The notes below the pieces were generated by a model. The model was not told the origin of the DNA and did no database searches. It saw nothing but the letters and a program-made list of their open reading frames with translations. The translations under genes were made by a program, and so were the position numbers. A stretch of 8,278 nt of DNA from Candidatus Poribacteria bacterium (GTDB lineage: Bacteria > Poribacteria > WGA-4E > GCA-2687025): assembly GCA_002687025.1 (NCBI GenBank), contig NYZG01000167.1, forward strand, positions 1 to 8,278, written 5' to 3'. Shown here piece by piece: positions 1 through 5,945 of the stretch. Every line of letters begins with the position of its first letter. Positions within the stretch are counted from its first letter, which is position 1.

Positions 1-344
1 ACGGCGCGCGGGTCGAGACGGACTTCGTGTTCCCGTTCCGCATCGAGCCGTACCAGACGCGGCTGATGGCGAACTACCCGAACCCGTTCAACCCGGAGAC
101 GTGGATTCCCTTCGAACTCGCGGCGGACGCGGAGGTCACAATCCGCATCTACGGGATGGCGGGAGAGCTCGTGCGTACGCTGGCCTTGGGCGGCCTGCCC
201 GTCGGCGAGTACGTCGGGCGCGATCGGGCTGGGTATTGGGACGGCGCGAACGAGCGCGGTGAGCGCGTTGCGAGTGGGGTGTACGTCTACGAACTCGCCG
301 CGGGCGGTCATCACGCGCTACGGCGTATGGTGGTCATGAAGTAG
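1..344 (+). CDS. C-terminal end of a secreted/surface protein with a FlgD-like, T9SS-type sorting domain (5' partial)
   Basis: The reading frame is open from position 3 and ends at TAG 342-344, so only the last 113 residues are visible and the true start lies outside the window; the GTG at 27 is probably internal. The visible part is one compact beta-sandwich-like domain. It starts with NYPNPFNPETWIPFEL, continues with an alternating beta pattern (VTIRIYGMAGELVRTL), an invariant-looking YWDGANERGERVASGVY stretch, and ends in RRMVVMK. This layout is that of FlgD Ig-like / type IX secretion C-terminal domains, in which YWDG.N..G..VASG.Y is typical. Established knowledge links such domains to export and surface anchoring of large extracellular proteins; the exact NPETWIPF wording is one I associate with Poribacteria. 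The function of the missing N-terminal part cannot be told. The gene converges with the permease operon, with a hairpin between them. Confidence 0.85.
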   Translation, partial: GARVETDFVFPFRIEPYQTRLMANYPNPFNPETWIPFELAADAEVTIRIYGMAGELVRTLALGGLPVGEYVGRDRAGYWDGANERGERVASGVYVYELAAGGHHALRRMVVMK

Positions 345-352
345 CGACGCGA

Positions 353-384
353 GCCGGTGGGGCATGGAGACCTGCCCCACCGGC
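353..384. terminator. Perfect 12-bp hairpin between convergent genes, probable bidirectional terminator
   Basis: GCCGGTGGGGCA (353-364) is perfectly complemented by TGCCCCACCGGC (373-384) around an 8-base loop. It lies 8 bp after the stop of the left gene and 8 bp after the stop of the permease on the other strand, where a shared terminator is expected. Neither flank carries a run of T, so it is not a textbook intrinsic terminator. It may stop or stabilise both transcripts. Confidence 0.6.
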
Positions 385-392
385 CAACGCTG

Positions 393-1805
393 CTAATCGG
401 TTCGGAGGGCCTCGACGGGGGTGAGTTTGGCGGCGCGGGTCGCGGGATACACGCCGGACGCGACACCCACGAGGAACGCGACGCTCACAGCGACGGCGAT
501 ACCGACCGTGGACACCGTGGCGGGCCACGAGGCGCCGGACAGGACATAGCGCTTAAGCATGTCGGCCGACCCGCGCGCGAGGAGGACGCCGAAGCCGGTC
601 CCAAGCAGTCCACCCGACAGACTGAGCACGGACGTCTCGATCAGGAACTGGAACAGGACGTCACGACGCTTGGCGCCGAGCGCCTTGCGCAGGCCGATCT
701 CGCGCGTGCGCTCCGTCACCGAGACCAGCATGATGTTCATGATGCCGATGCCCGCGACGACCAACGCGATCCCCGCGACGACGCCCATCAGCAGCTTGAG
801 GATGCTGCCGAGGCGCTCCGCAGTGGCGATCTCCTCGGTCGCCGTCCAGAAGGTGAAGGCGTCCGCATCCGCGTGGCGGCGGCCGAGAATGACCTTGATC
901 TCCTCGATCGTCGCCGGGACATCCTCGACCGTCGCGGCGCGCACGCGGAGACGCTCGACCTCCTCGTCGCCCTTGACGCGCTTGTGGAACGACGTGAGCG
1001 GCATAATCACCCGCTCGTCCCATCCCTCCGTAGCGCCGCCGGCCCCCTTCGGATTCATGACGCCGACGACCTGTAGACGCATCGCCGCGCTGCCCGGGCC
1101 GCCTCGGCGTCGACCCCATTGCCGGGTCGCCTGGATCTCCGCCCCGATCGGGCTGATCGTGCCGAACAGGTCCTCGGCGATCGTCGAGCCGATCACGACG
1201 ACCTTGTTCGCCGCTTCGAGGTCGCCGTCCGTGATGAAGCGGCCCTCCTTCACGCCCCAGTTATAGACCATGGGGTATTCGGGTGTGGCGCCGATGATGG
1301 GGCCGTCCTTCTCCTTGCCGCCGTAGCTGTACATGATGCCGCCGCCGAAATCGTCCTCGGCGCACATGCCGTCCACCGACGTGAGCATCATGCGCATGTT
1401 CTCGTAGTCGGTGTAGTCGATGGGCTTCGCGCGATTCCGGCGCGAGCGACCCCAGCGACGGCTGCGCGTCCGCGACGTCACCGTGCTGCCCCCACGCGAG
1501 TCCCAAGCGTCGCGATACACCTCGATCAGCGACACGCCGCCCGTCGCCGCCACCTCCTGGGTGACCATCTCCTTGGCGCCATCGCCCATCGAAATGACCG
1601 CCACGACCGCGCCGACGCCGATGATGATCCCGAACGCCGTCAGCCCCGTACGCAACGGGCTCCGCTTCAGGCCCGAGATGCCCATGCGCAGCGATTCGCG
1701 GCCCGCGCGCATGAACAGCACATACCCCAACAGCACGGTGATGGTGAGGCCCAACGCGCCATACAGTGCGAGCAACGCGACGTTCAGAATCGCTTTGGGA
1801 TCCAC
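393..1805 (-). CDS. MacB/FtsX-type ABC transporter permease with an extra N-terminal membrane segment
   Basis: This 470-residue protein is a membrane subunit of a MacB/LolCE-like ABC system, which couples cytoplasmic ATP hydrolysis to movement of a periplasmic domain rather than carrying substrate through the membrane. A first hydrophobic segment at about 7-32 is followed by the canonical family TM1 (about 53-73, ending in SMGDGAKE). A periplasmic MacB_PCD-like domain follows (about 75-325), then the FtsX domain with three helices (about 335-361, 383-410, 430-453). The coupling motif GIMNIMLVSVTERTREIGLR occupies roughly 354-373, and the end AAKLTPVEALRTD is the usual family terminus. The segment before TM1 is additional to the normal four-helix plan. 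Two arginine-rich stretches interrupt the periplasmic domain (about 104-127 and 228-236). The start is GTG, chosen for the GGAAGG ribosome site upstream. It is the second gene of an operon, 22 bp after a paralogous permease. Substrate unknown: macrolide-like compounds, lipoproteins and peptides are all possible for this family. Confidence 0.9.
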   Translation of the reverse strand: MDPKAILNVALLALYGALGLTITVLLGYVLFMRAGRESLRMGISGLKRSPLRTGLTAFGIIIGVGAVVAVISMGDGAKEMVTQEVAATGGVSLIEVYRDAWDSRGGSTVTSRTRSRRWGRSRRNRAKPIDYTDYENMRMMLTSVDGMCAEDDFGGGIMYSYGGKEKDGPIIGATPEYPMVYNWGVKEGRFITDGDLEAANKVVVIGSTIAEDLFGTISPIGAEIQATRQWGRRRGGPGSAAMRLQVVGVMNPKGAGGATEGWDERVIMPLTSFHKRVKGDEEVERLRVRAATVEDVPATIEEIKVILGRRHADADAFTFWTATEEIATAERLGSILKLLMGVVAGIALVVAGIGIMNIMLVSVTERTREIGLRKALGAKRRDVLFQFLIETSVLSLSGGLLGTGFGVLLARGSADMLKRYVLSGASWPATVSTVGIAVAVSVAFLVGVASGVYPATRAAKLTPVEALRTD

Positions 1806-1811
1806 GGCCTA

Positions 1812-1817
1812 CCTTCC
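1812..1817 (-). promoter_or_regulatory. Ribosome binding site deciding a GTG start
   Basis: On the minus strand GGAAGG stands 6 bases before GTG (1805-1803), inside the 22-bp gap between the two permease genes. The site supports GTG as the true start, and so supports the extra N-terminal membrane segment being translated. Confidence 0.6.
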
Positions 1818-1827
1818 GCTGGTGCTG

Positions 1828-3123
1828 CTACTGGTGACGCAGGGCGTCGATCGGAGTGAGCCGCGCGGCCTTCCACGCCGGGAACAGACCGAACACCAGC
1901 CCAACCGCCAGAGACACGAGGATCGACACGAGTATCCAGGGGATCGAGATCGACACGGGCCAAGCCACCCAGTCTCCCCGGAACCCCAACAGCCCGCCGA
2001 TGAATCCACCGATGACGGGGTTCGATATCACCTTCGCGGAGCCGACGCCGAAGGCTACGCCGACGGCAATGCCCAGGAACCCGCCCACCAGGCAGAGCGT
2101 CGAGGCCTCGATGAGGAACTGGATGAGGATGTCCCGCCGACGTCCACCCAGGGCCTTGCGCAGGCCGATCTCACGCGTCCGCTCGGTGACGGACACGAGC
2201 ATGATGTTCATGATCCCCACGCCGCCGATGAACAGCGAGAATCCCGCGATCGTCCCCAGAACCACGCGAAGGAGCGTGCTCACGGTGGTCACGAATTCGA
2301 GGTTCTCGGTGCCGGGCGCCCACATGCGGAAGAACATGTCGCCGTTGTGCCGCCGCTTCAGGACGGACTCGACCTCCGCCATCGCCTTGGGGATCTTGTC
2401 GGTGCTCACCGCCTGGACGGCGACCATCGGGACTTCATCGTTCCCTCGGAAGCGCTTCTGGGCGGTGGACAATGGGATGAACACCATGTTGTCCAGGTCC
2501 CAGCCGTATTGGATGCTCGTCCCGCGCTGCGTCATCACGCCGACGACCGTGAAGCGTTCTCCACGGATCTTGACCTGCATCCCGACCGGGTCGGACTCGG
2601 GGAACAGCTGGTCCGCTACCTCGACCCCGATCGTGGCGGCGCGGTTCCAATCGATTTCGTCGGATTCTTCGACGAACCGCCCGTCCTCCGGATACCAGGC
2701 CCAGCTCTCCATGAGCGCCTGCGTCGTGCCTTGGTATCCAGCGCGTGTCTCGCGCGCCGCCATGCCCTGGCCCGTGCTGATGCTGACGCCGCGGAATTCC
2801 GGCACACGCGGGATGACCGCGGTCACGGACGGGCACTCTCGCTCAATGGCGAGGACGTCGTTGTAGACCATGTATTCGGGGCTGGTGTTGCGTCGGAAGC
2901 GCCCGCCGCGACGGCTCCACCGGTCCTTGAAGATCATGAACTGGTTGTTGCCGCCGATGCGCTCGATGTCGGACATCACTATCTGGCGAGCGCCGTCGCT
3001 GATGGAAACCATCGCGAGGACCGCGGCGATGCCGATCATGATCCCGAGCAATGTCAGGGAGGACCGTAGCTTGTTCTCGAAGATGGCACGGATGCCCTGC
3101 ATCACGGACTCGACTGACCGCAT
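1828..3123 (-). CDS. MacB/FtsX-type ABC transporter permease, first gene of the operon
   Basis: This 431-residue protein has the standard MacB-type permease plan. TM1 lies at about 22-42 and leads into ISDGAR. The periplasmic MacB_PCD-like domain covers about 45-275. The FtsX domain has helices at about 285-310, 333-362 and 392-415. The motif GIMNIMLVSVTERTREIGLR (303-322) is identical to that of the next gene, and the protein ends in AARLTPIDALRHQ. Arginine-rich RWSRRGGRFRR (about 69-79) sits where the second permease has its own, longer arginine-rich insert. ATG at 3123-3121 is preceded by AGGAGA (3139-3134) at 10 bases, a good ribosome site. The two paralogs probably form a heterodimer, as in LolC/LolE-like systems; this is inference. 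Unlike E. coli MacB there is no fused ATPase domain, and no separate ATPase gene lies beside it. Substrate unknown. Confidence 0.9.
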   Translation of the reverse strand: MRSVESVMQGIRAIFENKLRSSLTLLGIMIGIAAVLAMVSISDGARQIVMSDIERIGGNNQFMIFKDRWSRRGGRFRRNTSPEYMVYNDVLAIERECPSVTAVIPRVPEFRGVSISTGQGMAARETRAGYQGTTQALMESWAWYPEDGRFVEESDEIDWNRAATIGVEVADQLFPESDPVGMQVKIRGERFTVVGVMTQRGTSIQYGWDLDNMVFIPLSTAQKRFRGNDEVPMVAVQAVSTDKIPKAMAEVESVLKRRHNGDMFFRMWAPGTENLEFVTTVSTLLRVVLGTIAGFSLFIGGVGIMNIMLVSVTERTREIGLRKALGGRRRDILIQFLIEASTLCLVGGFLGIAVGVAFGVGSAKVISNPVIGGFIGGLLGFRGDWVAWPVSISIPWILVSILVSLAVGLVFGLFPAWKAARLTPIDALRHQ

Positions 3124-3498
3124 CCCCTATCCGTCTCCTGTACGGCGCGACCCCTCTGCGACGCCACGGTGATCGGCCTGGCGGCCGCCTGGCGGGAGCC
3201 CTTGCGCGTTGCACTGTTGCCCGTGGCCGCGCGCCGGCCTCGCGCGTCGAGGAGAAAACACACCCATTGACAATAAGGACGGCGCCGCTGCCAAAACGGT
3301 TTAGAGCCTCGGCCGCGACGCGGGGCTGGTCCGCGACCTACGTCGTCGCGGCCTGGGAACGCCCGAGTCACATGCCCGTTGCCGTACTCGGCCCAGTTGC
3401 AGTATGCTGCGCGGCGGCGCGACTGCTCCGGCGACGGCGCTTACCGGCCTGATCCATGGCAGACATCCACCTGTACGTAGGCGAGGAGCTAGCGCGAT
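3124..3498. other. Divergent intergenic region without a confident gene
   Basis: These 375 bp separate the permease operon (leftward) from the hydroxylase gene (rightward) and must hold the promoters of both. The AT-richest part is about 3250-3305. It contains a perfect TTGACA at 3267-3272, but no acceptable -10 box follows at 16-19 bases, so I do not call a promoter. A short direct repeat, CCTGGCGG, occurs at 3177-3184 and 3188-3195. Overlapping reading frames here have no recognisable protein character. No tRNA-like or riboswitch-like fold is evident. Confidence 0.6.
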
Positions 3499-3512
3499 AT
3501 GGCAGCGGATAA
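3456..3512 (+). other. 18-codon reading frame overlapping the hydroxylase start; possible leader or gene remnant
   Basis: An ATG at 3456 opens MADIHLYVGEELARYGSG and stops at TAA 3510-3512, overlapping the next gene by 14 bases in another frame. The pattern of a short beta strand ending in aromatic-x-GEEL-x-x-Y-G resembles the first residues of AcuC/histone-deacetylase-family proteins, where Y-x-F-G-x-x-H-P-F would follow. That continuation is absent. There is no ribosome binding site before this ATG, while the GAGGAG inside it serves the next gene. It could be the broken 5' tip of a lost gene, a translated leader, or chance. I lean to remnant or chance. Confidence 0.2.
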
Positions 3513-5778
3513 GAAGTATCGTGTCGTAGGCACACGTCCGATCCGTCACGACGGCGTCGACAAGGTCACCGGCGCGGCGCGGTTCGGCGCGGACATCCAT
3601 CTGCCGGGGATGCTGCACGGCGCGGTCTTGCGCAGCCCGCACGCGCACGCACGCGTCGTGTCCATAGACACCAGCAAGGCGGAGGCGCATCCCGGCGTCA
3701 AGGCGACGATGACGAGCCGTGACCTTCCGCGGGTCGCGGACAAGCTCATAGAAGTCGGGGAACTCACCGCGAATCTCGCCGACGAGAGCAACCGCGTGCT
3801 CGCCACGGGCAAGGTGCTGTACCACGGCCACCCGGTGGCCGCGCTGGCCGCGACCGATCCGCACACCGCGCTGGAGGCGCTCGACCTCATCGACGTCGAA
3901 TACGACGTCCTCGAGCCGGTGATGTCCGCCAAGGAAGCGATGAAGGACGACGCGCCCCTGCTACACCCCAACCAGAAGATGCAGGGCATCGGCGAGGAAG
4001 ACGGCAAGCCGAGTAACGTCGCGCGGCACTTCCGAAACGAACGCGGCGACATCGAGGCCGGATTCGCCGAAGCCGACGTCATCATCGAGCGCGAATACAC
4101 GACATCCACCATCCATCAGGGCTTCATCGAGCCGATCAACGCCACCGTGTCCGTGGAACCGGACGGACGCATCACCATCTGGACGAGCACGCAAGGGGCG
4201 TTCGGTGTCCGCGGCGAGACCGCGGAGATCTGCAAGATCCCCGTGTCGAAGATCAGGTGCATCCCGATGGAAATCGGCGGCGGATTCGGCGGGAAGACCA
4301 CCGTCTACCTCGAGCCGCTGGCACTGATCCTGTCGAAGAAGACCGGTCGCCCGGTCAAAATGACGATGAGCCGCGCCGAAGTCCTCCAGGCCACCGGCCC
4401 CACGTCGGGCTCGCACATATACGTCAAGATCGGCGCGAAGAACGACGGCTCCCTCACGGCCATCCACACGGAGTTGGCGTACGAAGCCGGCGCCTTCCCG
4501 GGATCGCCGGTCGGCGCGGCCGTAGGGACGATGCTAGCCCCATACAAGCTGGAAAACGTGCGCATCGACGCGTACGACGTGGTCGTCAACCGGCCGAAGT
4601 CCGGCGCGTACCGAGGCCCTGGCGCGACGAACGCGGCGTTCGCCGCCGAGGCCGCGATGGACGAACTCGCGGAGAAGCTCGGGATCGATCCGCTGGAGTT
4701 GCGCGTGAAGACCGGCGTCGTGGATGGCGACCGTCGGGCCGACGGGCCGGTGCTGGGCGTGATCGGTCACCAGGAGACGTTGCGGCAGCTCAAGGACTCG
4801 GACCACTGGAACACACCCCTGGAGCAGCCGTCGGAAGGCCATGTGAAGCGCGGGCGTGGTCTCGCCACGGGCTTCTGGTTCAACGGTGGAGGGCCGGCGT
4901 CGGCGTATGTCGCGGCGCAAGCGGATGGGACCGTGAACCTGGTCGAGGGCTCCACGGACATCGGCGGCTCTCGGGCGGCATGCGCGATGATCGTCGCCGA
5001 GGTGCTGGGGCTGAACGCCGAGGACGTGAACCCGCAGGTGGCCGACACCGATGGCATCGGCTACACGAGTGTTACCGGCGGGAGTTCCGTGATCCAGAAG
5101 ACGGGCAAGGCTTCACACGAGGCGGCCACCCGCGTCAAGGAGGAGGTCATCCGTCGCGCGGCGAAGATGTGGGAGGTCGACGCCGACCAGGTTGTCTACC
5201 ACACCGACGGCGGCACGTTGACCTCCGAGGCGAAGCCGGACGAGACGCTGACGTTCGCGGAGGTCGCACGACGGGCCAACAGCACGGGCGGCCCGATCGC
5301 GAGCGAGTCCACGACCGACGGCAGCGGCGCCGGCGCGGCGTTCGCGACGCATCTGGTCGATGTCGAGGTGGACACGGAGACCGGCAAGGTCGACGTGATC
5401 CGCTTCACCGCCGCCCAGGATGTCGGCACGGCGATCCATCCTTCGTACGTGGAGGGGCAGTTGGAAGGCGGCGCGGTTCAGGGCATCGGCTGGGCCCTCA
5501 ATGAGGAGTACTTCTACGACGACGAGGGGCATCTCCTCAACTCGAGCTTCCTCGACTACCGGATGCCCACGGCGCTCGACACGCCGTTCATCGAGACGAT
5601 CATGGTCGAAGTGCCGAACCCGAACCATCCGTACGGCGCGCGCGGCTGCGGCGAGGCGTGTGTGGTGCCGCCCGTCGGGGCCATCGCCAACGCGATCTAC
5701 GACGCCGTCGGCGTGCGCATGTATCACGCGCCGATGAACCCCGGCCACGTCCTCGCGCGCATGATGGAAGAGGGCTAG
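3499..5778 (+). CDS. Xanthine dehydrogenase family protein, molybdopterin-binding large subunit
   Basis: A molybdenum hydroxylase large subunit of 759 residues, the usual length for the stand-alone chain. Such subunits hold the Mo-molybdopterin cofactor and hydroxylate or oxidise N-heterocycles, aldehydes or CoA thioesters in the cytoplasm. Residues about 20-130 form the Ald_Xan_dh_C hammerhead domain (VGTRPIRHDGVDKVTGAARF, then LRSPHAHARV). The first cofactor domain contains GGGFGGKT (260-267) and AYRGPG (369-374). The second contains STDIGGSR (485-492) and the active-site loop GCGEACVVPP with the probable catalytic glutamate Glu719. AYRGPG differs from the AYRCSFR loop of form I CO dehydrogenase, so CO oxidation by that enzyme type is unlikely. 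The start is firm: TAG at 3490-3492 is in frame just upstream, and AGGAG (3484-3488) lies 10 bases before ATG. No Tat signal is visible. The 2Fe-2S and FAD subunits normally encoded beside it are missing on both sides. Substrate cannot be read from the sequence. Confidence 0.93.
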   Translation: MAADKKYRVVGTRPIRHDGVDKVTGAARFGADIHLPGMLHGAVLRSPHAHARVVSIDTSKAEAHPGVKATMTSRDLPRVADKLIEVGELTANLADESNRVLATGKVLYHGHPVAALAATDPHTALEALDLIDVEYDVLEPVMSAKEAMKDDAPLLHPNQKMQGIGEEDGKPSNVARHFRNERGDIEAGFAEADVIIEREYTTSTIHQGFIEPINATVSVEPDGRITIWTSTQGAFGVRGETAEICKIPVSKIRCIPMEIGGGFGGKTTVYLEPLALILSKKTGRPVKMTMSRAEVLQATGPTSGSHIYVKIGAKNDGSLTAIHTELAYEAGAFPGSPVGAAVGTMLAPYKLENVRIDAYDVVVNRPKSGAYRGPGATNAAFAAEAAMDELAEKLGIDPLELRVKTGVVDGDRRADGPVLGVIGHQETLRQLKDSDHWNTPLEQPSEGHVKRGRGLATGFWFNGGGPASAYVAAQADGTVNLVEGSTDIGGSRAACAMIVAEVLGLNAEDVNPQVADTDGIGYTSVTGGSSVIQKTGKASHEAATRVKEEVIRRAAKMWEVDADQVVYHTDGGTLTSEAKPDETLTFAEVARRANSTGGPIASESTTDGSGAGAAFATHLVDVEVDTETGKVDVIRFTAAQDVGTAIHPSYVEGQLEGGAVQGIGWALNEEYFYDDEGHLLNSSFLDYRMPTALDTPFIETIMVEVPNPNHPYGARGCGEACVVPPVGAIANAIYDAVGVRMYHAPMNPGHVLARMMEEG

Positions 5779-5810
5779 TCACCGGCGACGGAAACCACGA
5801 ACCGTTGTGA

Positions 5811-5849
5811 CCGCCCCCGGCGCCCTCGACGAATGGGCTCCGGGGGCGG
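5811..5849 (+). terminator. GC-rich hairpin after the hydroxylase gene, probable terminator
   Basis: CCGCCCCCGG (5811-5820) pairs perfectly with CCGGGGGCGG (5840-5849). Inside, one C/T mismatch is followed by four more pairs (GCCC 5822-5825 with GGGC 5835-5838) around a 9-base loop. It lies 32 bp past the stop at 5778. The following bases are only weakly T-rich (GCTCTGCG), so efficiency as an intrinsic terminator is uncertain. It suggests that the next gene is transcribed from its own promoter. Confidence 0.55.
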
Positions 5850-5945
5850 CTCTGCGTCCGCGGCAGCCGCCCTTGAGCGTCCAGCGTCGCGGACGGGACG
5901 TCGACGGCGCGATGAGCAGACGACATTCCCCGAGAGGCCGCTGCA

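Noticed and set aside
1420..3069. A 549-codon open frame on the plus strand opposite both permease genes
   Set aside because: It is antisense to two clear membrane proteins, spans their junction, and translates to an Arg/His/Asp-rich sequence without domain character, as expected from high-GC codon bias in the opposite strand.
3177..3195. Direct repeat CCTGGCGG with an 11-base period
   Set aside because: Only two copies of a short GC-rich word; likely chance in this composition and not an array.
3267..3272. Perfect TTGACA box in the divergent intergenic region
   Set aside because: No -10-like hexamer occurs at 16-19 bases in either reading of the site, so it is probably chance in the only AT-richer patch.
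3301..3864. A 187-codon minus-strand frame across the hydroxylase start
   Set aside because: It overlaps the well-supported hydroxylase N-terminus, is Arg-rich and has no recognisable motif or good ribosome site.
4257..5504. A 415-codon frame on the plus strand within the hydroxylase gene
   Set aside because: It translates to an Arg/Gly-rich sequence in a shifted frame; the hydroxylase frame carries all cofactor motifs without interruption.
3499..5778. Possible aerobic CO dehydrogenase large subunit (CoxL)
   Set aside because: The form I signature AYRCSFR is absent; AYRGPG and the GCGEACVVPP end fit the broader xanthine dehydrogenase/aldehyde oxidase group.
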